Source: Cytophagales bacterium (GTDB lineage: Bacteria > Pseudomonadota > Gammaproteobacteria > Burkholderiales > Burkholderiaceae_C). From it: a stretch of DNA of 64,000 nucleotides. The notes beneath the pieces are model-generated. The model saw only the letters and a list, made by a program, of their open reading frames with translations, had not been told where the DNA came from and searched no databases. The stretch lies in contig JASGCK010000004.1 of the NCBI GenBank assembly GCA_030054145.1, positions 1 to 64,000 on the forward strand, given 5' to 3'. Below, in pieces: positions 13,424-21,756 of the stretch. The number at the start of each line of letters is the position of its first letter. The stretch's first letter is position 1. A program made the translations under genes and the position numbers.

Positions 13424-15799
13424 ATGACTGCAACAAGCACTACTCCCACTAATGAGCACCTAACTAAATGGGACATTATTGAGGGCATCCGCAAGGCCAT
13501 GAACGACGACGACGTGATCGATGCCATACCCTTGCAACAAGATGATCTGCCTCCTGCGCAAGCAGCCGAGCAAATCATTCCTCTGAGCCAGTTCATTAGC
13601 CAGTTTGGCGATGGACTCCTAGATGCTGTCCAACAGCAAAACCCTGCCGTGTATTCGGGCGAAGCACGCCCTGAATGGGACGCGCAGTTCAAGCTGCTCA
13701 AGCGAGCGCCTTTCGAGGCGCAAAGCGAAGCGGTACGCGCAGCGTGCGAGCTGCTCATCAACCAAAACCAACCTTCCTGCGTTCTGAATGCAGAAATGGG
13801 CACAGGTAAAACGATGATGGGCATCATGGCCGCAGCGGTGCTTCACCGTGCGGGATTCCCGCGCACACTGGTGCTCTCACCGCCTCACTTGGTCTACAAG
13901 TGGCGGCGTGAGATTTTGCAAACCGTGCCAGACGCCAAGGTTTGGATTTTGAACGGGCCCGATACGCTTCGAAAGTTGCTATCGTTTCGCAAGATGCACG
14001 GCAAGCCTGAGCATCCGACGTTCTTTATCCTTGGCCGTGTGCGCATGCGTATGGGCTTCAATTGGAAACCTTCCTATGCGGTGCGAACCGTACCCGTAGG
14101 TGAATCCAGTGGACGTCAATACTGGAAGGTAGCAGCGTGTCCTGATTGTGGTGGTCTCCTCAAAAATGAGGAGAACGACTACCTGCTTGCAGATCTAGCC
14201 ACGGCTTTCTTGGATGCGCGGCGTAAAGCGTGCCAAGCCGAGGATTGCAATGCTAGGCTTTGGACGCTCACCCGCGACCGAGGAACGGGCAAGTCGCAAG
14301 CCGAGCAGGTACTGGATGCGCTGCGTCAAATACCATCGATTGGCGACCGCACAGCGGATCGACTCTTGAAGGCGTTTGGCTCGTCGATGCTGGCAGGTAT
14401 GCTAGAGGACAACTTCCACAATTTCATCAACTTGATGGATGAGGACGGTGACCTGCTGTTTACTGATCGGCAAGCACGGCGAATGGAGCGATTCCTTGGC
14501 AACAACGAGGTGTCGTTTGGACAAGGCGGGTACCAACCTACCGAATTCATCAAGCGCTATCTACCGCGAGGCTTCTTTGGCAGCATGATTGTTGACGAAG
14601 GTCATGAGTACAAGAACGAGGGTTCAGCTCAAGGGCAAGCAATGGGCGTGCTGTGTTCTCAGGTTCAAAAAACCATCTTGCTCACAGGTACGCTCATGGG
14701 TGGCTATGCCGATGACTTGTTCTACTTGCTGTACCGCTTGAATCCGCAAGCCATGATTGAGGATGGCTACAACTTCAACGAGCGCAAGTCGATAGGGCCC
14801 GCAGCCCAATCGTTCCTGCGTGACCACGGTGTCTTGATTGACGAATACAAAGAAGTCTTGAGCGGTTCACATCGAACGGCCAAGGGCGAAACTGTTGTTC
14901 GTCATACCCACAAAGGCCCAGGCTTTGGGCCCAAGGGCATCATGCGCTATGTCATCCCGCAAACCGTGTTTTTGAAGCTGAGGGACATTGGCGGTAACGT
15001 GCTTCCTTCCTACCAAGAGGAATTCATCGAGACCCTCATGGATCCCGTGCAAGCCAGCCAGTATTTCCGAATGTCCGTGATGCTCAAGACAGCTATGAAT
15101 CAAGCCTTGCTGGCGGGTGACCATACCCTCATGGGCGTGGTGATTAACGCCCTCCTTGCTTGGCCAGATTGCTGCTTCCGCGAGGAAACAGTCGTGCATC
15201 CACGCAAGCGGACATACCTGGCGGGTTCTCCCAGTTTGTACAGCGACGTGGAACTCATGCCGAAAGAGCGTGAGCTGATCGAACTGTGCAGATCTGAGCG
15301 TGCCAAAGGCAGGCGTGTGTTGGTCTACACGATGTACACGGGCGCGCGTGACACGATGGCACGTCTGAAGGCGCATCTGGAGCAAGCAGGTTTCAAGACA
15401 GGTGTTCTGCGGTCAACGGTCGAGGCGATTAAACGCGAAGACTGGCTGGCCGATCAGGTCGAGCGAGGGGTCGATGTTCTCATCACCAACCCTGAGCTCG
15501 TGAAGACGGGACTCGATTTGTTGGATTTCCCAACCATCGTGTTCATGCAAACGGGCTACAACGTCTATACGCTCATGCAAGCCGCAAGGCGCAGCTGGCG
15601 GATTGGACAGAAGTTGCCTGTGCGCGTGGTGTTCATTGGCTACAAGGCAACGGCGCAAGCCGAATGCTTGACGCTGATGGCCAAGAAGATTGCGGTTTCG
15701 CAGTCAACCTCAGGAGACATGCCAGACAGTGGTTTGGACATCCTGAATCAAGACGGCGACTCTGTTGAAGTCGCCTTGGCCAAGCAGCTGCTTGGCTAA
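13424..15799 (+). CDS. SNF2-like superfamily 2 helicase
   Basis: 791 residues from ATG 13424, preceded by GGAG; an earlier ATG at 13373 overlaps the attenuator and is rejected. Walker A is NAEMGTGKTMMG (GTGKT near 126-130), motif Ia TLVLSPPHLVYKWRREI, a DEGH Walker B near 388-391, motif III LTGTLMGG, and motif VI QAARRSWRIGQKLPVRVVF as in SNF2 proteins. A zinc-ribbon-like insertion (CPDCGG then CQAEDC) lies about residues 235-275. It would translocate on DNA using ATP. An upstream methylase suggests a DNA maintenance role. The last 27 codons are duplicated at 16617. Confidence 0.8.
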   Translation: MTATSTTPTNEHLTKWDIIEGIRKAMNDDDVIDAIPLQQDDLPPAQAAEQIIPLSQFISQFGDGLLDAVQQQNPAVYSGEARPEWDAQFKLLKRAPFEAQSEAVRAACELLINQNQPSCVLNAEMGTGKTMMGIMAAAVLHRAGFPRTLVLSPPHLVYKWRREILQTVPDAKVWILNGPDTLRKLLSFRKMHGKPEHPTFFILGRVRMRMGFNWKPSYAVRTVPVGESSGRQYWKVAACPDCGGLLKNEENDYLLADLATAFLDARRKACQAEDCNARLWTLTRDRGTGKSQAEQVLDALRQIPSIGDRTADRLLKAFGSSMLAGMLEDNFHNFINLMDEDGDLLFTDRQARRMERFLGNNEVSFGQGGYQPTEFIKRYLPRGFFGSMIVDEGHEYKNEGSAQGQAMGVLCSQVQKTILLTGTLMGGYADDLFYLLYRLNPQAMIEDGYNFNERKSIGPAAQSFLRDHGVLIDEYKEVLSGSHRTAKGETVVRHTHKGPGFGPKGIMRYVIPQTVFLKLRDIGGNVLPSYQEEFIETLMDPVQASQYFRMSVMLKTAMNQALLAGDHTLMGVVINALLAWPDCCFREETVVHPRKRTYLAGSPSLYSDVELMPKERELIELCRSERAKGRRVLVYTMYTGARDTMARLKAHLEQAGFKTGVLRSTVEAIKREDWLADQVERGVDVLITNPELVKTGLDLLDFPTIVFMQTGYNVYTLMQAARRSWRIGQKLPVRVVFIGYKATAQAECLTLMAKKIAVSQSTSGDMPDSGLDILNQDGDSVEVALAKQLLG

Positions 15800-15865
15800 C
15801 TCGCATGCCCTGCCCTGTGCCAGCTTAATGCTGGTGAGGTGCAGGGCTTTTTTTCTTTCCTACTG
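15719..15865 (+). repeat. Direct repeat, copy A (end of helicase gene)
   Basis: The last codons of the helicase gene plus its terminator. 128 bp (15719-15846) match 16617-16744 with two substitutions, and similarity continues about 20 bp further. The copies are 898 bp apart and flank a toxin-antitoxin module. Confidence 0.85.
15807..15855 (+). terminator. Terminator of the helicase gene
   Basis: GCCCTGC (15807-15813) pairs with GCAGGGC (15841-15847), with CCAGC/GCTGG inside, followed by a T-run. A second copy occurs at 16705-16753. Confidence 0.8.
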
Positions 15866-15885
15866 GATTAGGATAACGCGGATAG

Positions 15886-16167
15886 TCAGAGGCCAAGCTC
15901 GCTATGTGAACCAAGGCGAACGAGTTGCAACGTCAGCTCGTCTGGCTTACGATAAATCAGCACTAGGTCAGGCTTGACGTGACAATCTCGGTGATCTTTC
16001 CAATCTCCCGCGAGTTGATGGTCGTGGTGCCGCTCCGTAAGCGGTTGATCTGTAGCAAGCATCTCCAAGACGGTCATGAAATCTGCATCAAGGGTTGCCC
16101 GATGCTGTCCCTTGGCTTCGCGTTTGTAGTCCCGTTTGAATTGGCTAGTACGGTCAATTGTCCGCAT
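15886..16167 (-). CDS. yafQ: YafQ-type RelE-superfamily toxin
   Basis: 93 residues. IDRTSQFKRDYKREAKGQH, then ERHHDHQLAGDWKDHRDCHV and LVLIYRKPDELTLQLVRLGSHSELG, match the YafQ/RelE endoribonuclease fold. The conserved His of HHDHQL and the C-terminal SHSEL are in the usual places. It would cleave mRNA at the ribosome. The start overlaps the upstream antitoxin gene by 14 bases, normal for this module. The unit lies between the two copies of the helicase-end repeat, so it looks like inserted cargo. Confidence 0.85.
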   Translation of the reverse strand: MRTIDRTSQFKRDYKREAKGQHRATLDADFMTVLEMLATDQPLTERHHDHQLAGDWKDHRDCHVKPDLVLIYRKPDELTLQLVRLGSHSELGL

Positions 16168-16417
16168 ACAAGTCCGCCATCATCGCCTCAACACTGCCAA
16201 AGCTCTTGAGTCCACCTGCGCGAGCTTCGCGCATGGCTGCGATGGTGGTTTCGTTGGGCACCAGCGGCGCGAACGGTAACTCTTTTTCGCTGGCAATGCG
16301 GGTCAGCATGATGCGAAACGCATCGGAAACGGTGAGGCCAATGGCCGCCAGCACGGTCGATGCCTCTTCCTTGATGTGCGCGTCAATGCGGGCGCGAACA
16401 ACTGCGTTTGCAGACAT
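16154..16417 (-). CDS. dinJ: DinJ/RelB-type antitoxin
   Basis: 87 residues from ATG 16417 (GAAGGGA upstream). MSANAVVRARIDAHIKEEAS then VLAAIGLTVSDAFRIMLTRIASEKELPF is the ribbon-helix-helix DNA-binding and dimerisation part typical of DinJ; the C-terminus binds the toxin. It precedes its toxin in the same operon. A 7-1-7 palindrome at 16438-16452 just upstream is a likely operator for autorepression. Confidence 0.85.
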   Translation of the reverse strand: MSANAVVRARIDAHIKEEASTVLAAIGLTVSDAFRIMLTRIASEKELPFAPLVPNETTIAAMREARAGGLKSFGSVEAMMADLYADN

Positions 16418-16437
16418 GATATATCCCTTCACTAATT

Positions 16438-16452
16438 GGCTACATTGTAGCC
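16438..16452. promoter_or_regulatory. Operator palindrome of the dinJ/yafQ-like unit
   Basis: GGCTACATTGTAGCC, a perfect 7-1-7 palindrome, 21 bp upstream of the antitoxin start. It fits binding by a dimeric ribbon-helix-helix antitoxin. Confidence 0.65.
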
Positions 16453-16477
16453 CAAATATCCGCAGGATGCATTCAGC

Positions 16478-16495
16478 GGTCGAAGGAGAATTTGG
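16478..16495. repeat. Copy of the GGTCGAAGGAGAATT repeat
   Basis: GGTCGAAGGAGAATTTGG is nearly identical to the arms of the inverted-repeat element at 22880-22944. A CGTACG-TAAGCC segment follows, also echoed there. Probably one end of a small mobile-element scar within the 898-bp insertion. Confidence 0.4.
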
Positions 16496-16616
16496 AATGC
16501 AGCGTACGATAAGCCTCTGAGTCCCCTCGAAGCGGTCTGAAATTCCCACCATCAACCTTCGCGGAGTAGCGCCACAAGTCGACCGCCAAGCCTAACTAAA
16601 ATTCCTTAGCGTACGA

Positions 16617-16763
16617 ATGCCAGACAGTGGTTTGGACATCCTGAATCAAGACGGTGACTCTGTTGAAGTCGCCTTGGCCAAGCAGCTGCTTGGCTAACTC
16701 GCACGCCCTGCCCTGTGCCAGCTTAATGCTGGTGAGGTGCAGGGTATTTTTATTTCCTTCTGG
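16617..16763 (+). repeat. Direct repeat, copy B
   Basis: Second copy of the helicase gene end and terminator, with two substitutions in 128 bp relative to 15719-15846. It lacks the upstream coding sequence, so it is a non-functional duplicate. A hairpin ATAAACGC-GCCA-GCGTTTAT lies further on at 16814-16833. Confidence 0.85.
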
Positions 16764-16862
16764 AGCTTACACTTCGCGTTTTAGAGCGCATCGATGATGC
16801 CTATTGAACTGGGATAAACGCGCCAGCGTTTATGGATTCAGACGACCTCTGCGGAGATCGTT

Positions 16863-17276
16863 TTACTGAACAATGTCGGAGCAAAATGTACTTGGTTTCA
16901 CAATGCGAGTATGCCCATAATTGCCCATTTGCAAAAGTCCAGCACGGCGGTCACCTGTTATCAGATAGTCGGCAGCACCTGCTTTGGACATGGACAGCAA
17001 GAACGCATCATTGGGATCATTGACTTCTTCATCTACATGAAGCGTTTCAAGGACGATGGCTCGCTGCATCGTGTTGACCATTGTGCCCACAAGATGTGGT
17101 CTGAGTTGAGCTTTGAATTTTGGGTATCGACTCGCTCGACGAATCTCATCCAATTGAATGGTTGACGTCACGAGTTCAAACCGATGAGCACGCCAAGCTC
17201 GATAGATTACGTCAGGAAATCCATTTGGGGACAGCAAGGCGCTCAAAAGCACATTAGTGTCAATGACTACGCGCAT
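16863..17276 (-). CDS. PIN-domain toxin
   Basis: 137 residues from ATG 17276, which overlaps the upstream antitoxin stop by one base (TAATG). MRVVIDTNVLLSALLSPNG carries the first PIN acidic residue (D6); NDPNDAFLLSMSKAGAADYLITGD supplies the later acidic residues of the Mg-dependent RNase site. It belongs to the group of PIN toxins paired with ribbon-helix-helix antitoxins. It would cleave specific RNAs when the antitoxin is degraded. Confidence 0.8.
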   Translation of the reverse strand: MRVVIDTNVLLSALLSPNGFPDVIYRAWRAHRFELVTSTIQLDEIRRASRYPKFKAQLRPHLVGTMVNTMQRAIVLETLHVDEEVNDPNDAFLLSMSKAGAADYLITGDRRAGLLQMGNYGHTRIVKPSTFCSDIVQ

Positions 17277-17518
17277 TAAGTGGCTCTCGCCCAATCCACC
17301 GCTTCGTCAATCATTTTGGTCAAGTCTTCTTGGCTCACACTTGCATTGGACGCTTTGGCTTGCTCGACCGAGAGGTCAAATAGGTGCGCACGAGTGGCGC
17401 GTTCAATGAATCTCGACAATTCACCCTTGCGTCCCGCACTGTTACAAGAAGCGAGGTAGACGCGAACGGACTGATCGGTATCTTTTGAAACAGCAACATT
17501 CCAGCGTGCAAGTGTCAT
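17276..17518 (-). CDS. Ribbon-helix-helix antitoxin of the PIN toxin
   Basis: 80 residues from ATG 17518 with AAGGA upstream. LARWNVAVSKDTDQSVRVYLA then GRKGELSRFIERATRAHLFD fits a CopG/Arc-like ribbon-helix-helix fold; the acidic C-terminus ending in MIDEAVDWARAT would contact the toxin. It is directly upstream of the PIN gene in one operon. GTGTA/TACAC half-sites near 17540-17557 may be its operator. Confidence 0.65.
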   Translation of the reverse strand: MTLARWNVAVSKDTDQSVRVYLASCNSAGRKGELSRFIERATRAHLFDLSVEQAKASNASVSQEDLTKMIDEAVDWARAT

Positions 17519-17626
17519 TTTGAGAATTCCTTGTTTGTATGTGTACGTGTTTATACACCAAAACACCGATTTATAGGCTCAAAACATAGCCATGAACGAA
17601 TTGAGTGGTCAGCGCAGCTGGTCCGT

Positions 17627-18391
17627 TTACTCAATCACTTCAAATATTTCGCGACACTCTTCGCAGCGGATCAGTAAATTAGGCTTGCCCCAAACAGCAT
17701 TTTCGCAAGTGCATTGGTATTTTTGTCGCGTTGGTTTTTTGACGTGACAAATTGAATTCAAGGCTGTTTGTCCAGGCTTTATCTCAAGCCTAGCTCGTTC
17801 ACCAGCAACAATGGCGGGCAATTGAACAGCGTCTTGCGGCACGCCTTCAAACGTAGAGCCATGCATAAACGAATAAACGTATGCTGCCGATTGCACGGCT
17901 CGCTCAGGTGGGAAACGGTCGTACCACGATATTTTGAATTGCCCTGTCAGTAACTCACTACAAGCTTGCAAAAACCTTCCACCCGAGATGGCGTAGTCAG
18001 CCATTCTGTCCCCTGTCCTGGCGCCTCCAGGCGCTCCAGTTGACGATGGCATCAAACCAATACTTTCCATCTTGTCAGCCCACTGCGCATTGTGATAACG
18101 GCCTCTGGCTGCTTGGCCAAAGCAAAATTGCCATAGGTGTACCATTTCATGTACCAGTGTTTGCATCACCTCAATCAAGGGCACGATTGCAAAATACGAC
18201 GGGTTCATCGCGATCTCATGGGCAAACTGCCCTGATTGATTCGCAAATCGGTTTGACGAGAAGTAGCCAACGCTTGCCTTTTCGCGTTGCAAGGTTAATA
18301 AGCAACTCGGCAACTGACCATCGAATAGCAAGGTATTGAATTTATCAAAGGCATATTGCAACTCTTGGTAAGTTTCATTGGTCGGCTTCAT
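17627..18391 (-). CDS. SprT-like zinc metalloprotease-type protein
   Basis: 254 residues from ATG 18391. The HEMVH zinc-binding motif (about residues 80-84, followed by LWQ) is the SprT-like signature, and the C-terminus has a Cys-rich ribbon (CTCENAVWG then CEECREIF). Human SPRTN, of this superfamily, removes DNA-protein crosslinks; plasmid-borne SprT-like proteins are less understood. It is transcribed divergently from the DUF5131 gene, with a perfect palindrome at its start. A role in protecting or processing incoming element DNA is possible but inferred. Confidence 0.75.
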   Translation of the reverse strand: MKPTNETYQELQYAFDKFNTLLFDGQLPSCLLTLQREKASVGYFSSNRFANQSGQFAHEIAMNPSYFAIVPLIEVMQTLVHEMVHLWQFCFGQAARGRYHNAQWADKMESIGLMPSSTGAPGGARTGDRMADYAISGGRFLQACSELLTGQFKISWYDRFPPERAVQSAAYVYSFMHGSTFEGVPQDAVQLPAIVAGERARLEIKPGQTALNSICHVKKPTRQKYQCTCENAVWGKPNLLIRCEECREIFEVIE

Positions 18392-18414
18392 ATTTGTATT
18401 GTACAATACAAATA
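18391..18414. promoter_or_regulatory. Perfect 24-bp palindrome between divergent genes
   Basis: TATTTGTATT, GTAC, then AATACAAATA: a fully self-complementary 24-bp sequence at the start of the SprT-like gene and 38 bp before the divergent DUF5131 gene. It is most likely an operator shared by the two transcripts. No regulator gene is adjacent. Confidence 0.6.
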
Positions 18415-18452
18415 ATCGAGTAAAATAACAATGAATAAACTGGAGCATCGTT

Positions 18453-19205
18453 ATGGCAACACCATCAACCATAGAGTGGACAGAGCAAACTTGGAATCCG
18501 ACTACGGGTTGCACCAAGGTCTCACCTGGCTGTAAAAACTGCTATGCAGAGGTCATGGCTCGCCGCTTGAAGGCGATGGGCGCACCTGGATATGACAATG
18601 GTTTCGCGCTCACCCTAATGCCTGAGCGATTGGAGCAACCAATCATTAGGAAAAAGCCGACTGTGTATTTTGTCAACTCCATGAGCGACTTGTTTCACGC
18701 CAAAATATCGGATCGTTTTTTAGATAAGGTGTTTGACACGATTGAGCAAACACCACAGCACACCTACCAAATTTTGACGAAACGTGCCGAGCGCTTGCCC
18801 GAGTATTTCAAAAATCGGACGTGTCCGTCTAATGTCTGGCTTGGTGTCTCCGTAGAAGATAGGAAGTACGGCGTGCCACGCATCGACTACCTGCGTCAGG
18901 TCGATGCAAAGATCAGATTTTTGTCCGTAGAGCCATTGCTGGAGGACGTTGGCCCACTTAATTTGAAAGATATCCACTGGGTTATTGTGGGCGGCGAATC
19001 TGGCCATAAATCAAGACCGATGGAGCAAGAATGGGTTACCAACATTCAAGCGCAAACGGATGCATCGGGCGCAGCATTTTTCTTCAAACAGTGGGGTGGT
19101 TGGGGTGCGGACGGCGTAAAGCGTAGCAAAAAAATTAACGGTCGACTACTGCACGGCCGCACGTGGGATGCATATCCGAAAATGCCACGAGTGGTTGCTG
19201 CTTAG
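18453..19205 (+). CDS. DUF5131 (phage Gp37/Gp68-like) three-Cys protein
   Basis: 250 residues. The N-terminus IEWTEQTWNPTTGCTKVSPG continues with CKNCYAE: Cys 20, 27 and 30 form the conserved C-x6-C-x2-C cluster characteristic of the family, possibly a radical-SAM-like iron-sulfur site. SVEPLLEDVG, VIVGGESGHKSRPM and FFFKQWGGW are other family marks. Its usual neighbour is the TcmP three-Cys-motif partner, found here convergently 3 bp away. The reaction is not established. Confidence 0.85.
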   Translation: MATPSTIEWTEQTWNPTTGCTKVSPGCKNCYAEVMARRLKAMGAPGYDNGFALTLMPERLEQPIIRKKPTVYFVNSMSDLFHAKISDRFLDKVFDTIEQTPQHTYQILTKRAERLPEYFKNRTCPSNVWLGVSVEDRKYGVPRIDYLRQVDAKIRFLSVEPLLEDVGPLNLKDIHWVIVGGESGHKSRPMEQEWVTNIQAQTDASGAAFFFKQWGGWGADGVKRSKKINGRLLHGRTWDAYPKMPRVVAA

Positions 19206-19208
19206 CAA

Positions 19209-20138
19209 TCATCCAAACAACGCACCCTGCCCTTCAGGATTTGATGCGGTCTCCCATAAAGAGTGTGCCAGAGGATGCTTGGCCGCTAGCAACAGCCAAT
19301 AAAGTGGCTGGCTTTTTTGACCCGTAATCAGCTTGTGTTCCGTTGATGGCCACATTTGCAGCGCTGTGATTTTTTGCCGCCAAAACTCAACAACTCTTTG
19401 ACGAATTAAGTATTGCGTACCTACGCAGTTCACCGAGTCGCGCCAACCAGGTGCAAACTTGTCAAAAGCAGACTCCTCCGCCTCAATGTTGATCGTAAGA
19501 TTGCGCTGCAAGTCCATAGCGCTCAAGTGAATAAGGAGATCGATCCTTTTGAGGACAGCCAGCGACTCAATGATTCTGAAGTCCAAGCCTTCTAATCCGA
19601 ACGGGTCGATAAAAGCGAAGTGAAGCCCGTGTTTATGCAACGAATGCTGATTGAGTTCAAGTGCAATCTCTTTTGCTGCGTCAACAGCAGGCAAAACAAA
19701 GGCCGTAACTTTTGCGCCAAGCGCCTTTAGTCGGATTTCACAAGCCCTTAGTTTTTGCTCGTTCGTGTCTGAAATAAAGATTTCGGAAAAGGGAGCCAGT
19801 CCTTTGACGCTCATTTTCCAAGCTGCAACCGCGCCACCATCTATCCACTCGTTTGTGCCACGGATTACAGATCGACCTGAGCCGCAGAATAAATCGATGT
19901 AGGCCGCGCCTGCGGTAGTGCCATGCGGTGTTTTAGATCGAAATGAATGAACAAATCCTTTTCGCGCAGCGCGTGAAATATCAATGTATCGACACAAGTG
20001 TTCGTGTTTGTTTTTTGCCCATGCGCCGACAACTTCGGCAATCATTCCGTCATCGGCAAGTTCAGTTTCAGAGATTGCAGCCAAAAAATTCCTTCCAGTT
20101 ATTGGTATCCTCAATGTCGGTTTATAAGTCAATTTCAA
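19209..20138 (-). CDS. tcmP: Three-Cys-motif partner protein TcmP
   Basis: 309 residues. VVGAWAKNKHEHLCRYIDIS (about residues 36-55), AAYIDLFCGSGRS (78-90), and LHFAFIDPFGLEGLDF near 170-185 are the conserved blocks of TcmP, a Rossmann-like protein with an SAM-methylase-like glycine loop. The name comes from its pairing with the three-Cys DUF5131 protein, which is exactly next to it here. The real start may be internal, since typical members begin nearer the VGxWA block. Function unknown; the pair occurs in mobile and defence-rich regions. Confidence 0.8.
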   Translation of the reverse strand: MKLTYKPTLRIPITGRNFLAAISETELADDGMIAEVVGAWAKNKHEHLCRYIDISRAARKGFVHSFRSKTPHGTTAGAAYIDLFCGSGRSVIRGTNEWIDGGAVAAWKMSVKGLAPFSEIFISDTNEQKLRACEIRLKALGAKVTAFVLPAVDAAKEIALELNQHSLHKHGLHFAFIDPFGLEGLDFRIIESLAVLKRIDLLIHLSAMDLQRNLTINIEAEESAFDKFAPGWRDSVNCVGTQYLIRQRVVEFWRQKITALQMWPSTEHKLITGQKSQPLYWLLLAAKHPLAHSLWETASNPEGQGALFG

Positions 20139-20144
20139 ACACGC

Positions 20145-21383
20145 ATGATTCCACCCTCGTTTTACAAACCAAGCATAGCCTTAGGGCTGGGCGGTGCAAT
20201 CGCGGCGCTCGCTTGGTGTGCAGAGGAAACCTTAGCACTCGCGATCCTGTGGTTAATTCCCTTGCTTTGGCTGTGTTCAAAAGAGCGAGCTCAAGCAACG
20301 GCATTGCTGATCGGCTATTACGCCGTGACGCTGATCGACGTAGCCACCGTCACGGAAAGATTCAAGGGTTGGAGCGCCTGGCAATGCTGGGTGCTCTATG
20401 CCCTCTACGTGGGCGTTTGCGCCCTCCTTTGGGTGGTGTGCTGGCATAGGTGCTTCAAAGTGCGATCTGCGCTTCTAGGGCTTGTTTTACTCCTAACAAA
20501 TTTGCCGCCCTTCGGTGTCTTCTTGCCAGCCAATCCGCTGGTCAGTGCGGGTGCATGGTGGCCAGCCACTGGGACAGTTGGACTACTGTTGGCATACCTT
20601 TCCTGGCTACTGTGCGCTTGGACTTTTCAGCAGCCTTATGCAATGACAAAAAAATGGATGCCCGTGCTCACCATAAGCACGGTGATTGGTTTCAGTCTTG
20701 CATGGAACTATGTAGTCTGGAGCAAGCAAGATCACTCAAATGATCGCCACTTGAACATTGTGGCGATTGACACTCACTTGTCACAATATCCAACGGGCAA
20801 GCTGGAGCATTACAGCAGGCACGATCAGCTCCTAAATGTCGCAGCCAAGTATTTGGACAGTGATGCTGATGTGGTTGTGCTTCCTGAAGCCATAGGTGGC
20901 TTGTGGCAGGCAAATATCGCATGGCTATGGCAAGACATGGGGAAGCGCTATGCCGAGCGCTCTAAGACCCTTATTGTCGGTTTTTCACAGTCGGACGCGG
21001 ATGGGTACAGTAATAGCGCTTTGATCTTTGGCAAAGATCCACAAAAAACAAGGGCGCGTGCCAACATCCCAATTGGTGGTTGGCAGCCGTGGAATAAAAG
21101 CCAGCATCAACCCATACACTTGACAGAATCAGGTTTGATCAAGCTGACCACGAATCAATCCGCTCACATGACCATCCCAGTGTTTTTTTGCTGGGAAGAG
21201 TGGACGCTATGGCCCTGGCTTGCGAGCGCATGGCAGCAAAAGGGAACACCAGTACAAGCTATCAGTCTTGTGAACCATTGGTTCGCGCAAGACTTGATGC
21301 TTGGCTCCATGCAAGCTAAGAGTGCAAAGGCGTATGCGCGGCTTTTTGGCTGGGGGCTGCATCGGGCGGTGAACAAACCATAG
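20145..21383 (+). CDS. traB: TraB: Lnt-like membrane/nitrilase conjugation protein
   Basis: 412 residues from ATG 20145. Five or six membrane helices occupy about the first 190 residues, then a CN-hydrolase-like domain: IVAIDTHLSQ, VVVLPEAIGGLW (catalytic-type Glu near 247), and VFFCWEEW with a Cys near 348. Plasmid and ICE TraB proteins resemble apolipoprotein N-acyltransferase, and this fits by layout and length. It may acylate or modify a conjugation lipoprotein. Starts 6 bp from the divergent TcmP gene and is not beside the VirB operon. Confidence 0.7.
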   Translation: MIPPSFYKPSIALGLGGAIAALAWCAEETLALAILWLIPLLWLCSKERAQATALLIGYYAVTLIDVATVTERFKGWSAWQCWVLYALYVGVCALLWVVCWHRCFKVRSALLGLVLLLTNLPPFGVFLPANPLVSAGAWWPATGTVGLLLAYLSWLLCAWTFQQPYAMTKKWMPVLTISTVIGFSLAWNYVVWSKQDHSNDRHLNIVAIDTHLSQYPTGKLEHYSRHDQLLNVAAKYLDSDADVVVLPEAIGGLWQANIAWLWQDMGKRYAERSKTLIVGFSQSDADGYSNSALIFGKDPQKTRARANIPIGGWQPWNKSQHQPIHLTESGLIKLTTNQSAHMTIPVFFCWEEWTLWPWLASAWQQKGTPVQAISLVNHWFAQDLMLGSMQAKSAKAYARLFGWGLHRAVNKP

Positions 21384-21456
21384 AAAAAATTCCAACCCCA
21401 ATTACGTAGTCAGACGCACGTACGCACAAAGTATTTCACAGGATACAATTGCAAGC

Positions 21457-21753
21457 ATGAATTCGATTCAAACCACCGATATTTTTGATGCTTGGCTGGG
21501 TAAATTAAAAGACAAATTAGCGCAAGCAGCCATCAAAATTCGCATTCGCCGCGCTGAGTTGGGAAATTTTGGCGATTGCAAACCCATCGGTGAAGGTGTC
21601 AGTGAAATGCGAATTCACACAGGAGCTGGCTACCGTGTCTACTTCAAACAAGTTGGCATGGAGATTTATATTTTGCTTGTGGGTGGGAGTAAATCCACGC
21701 AAGCAAAAGATGTCGACACCGCGCTCCAGTTGGCGCGACAAATTGGAGAGTAA
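21457..21753 (+). CDS. higB: HigB-type addiction-module toxin
   Basis: 98 residues from ATG 21457. FDAWLGKLKDKLAQAAIKIR, IRRAELGNFGDCKPIGEGVS and MRIHTGAGYRVYF are the hallmarks of the RelE-fold HigB-like addiction module killer family. Its antitoxin follows after 3 bp, the toxin-first order of hig modules. A TACAAT box at 21443-21448 may be part of the promoter. Confidence 0.85.
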   Translation: MNSIQTTDIFDAWLGKLKDKLAQAAIKIRIRRAELGNFGDCKPIGEGVSEMRIHTGAGYRVYFKQVGMEIYILLVGGSKSTQAKDVDTALQLARQIGE

Positions 21754-21756
21754 ATA

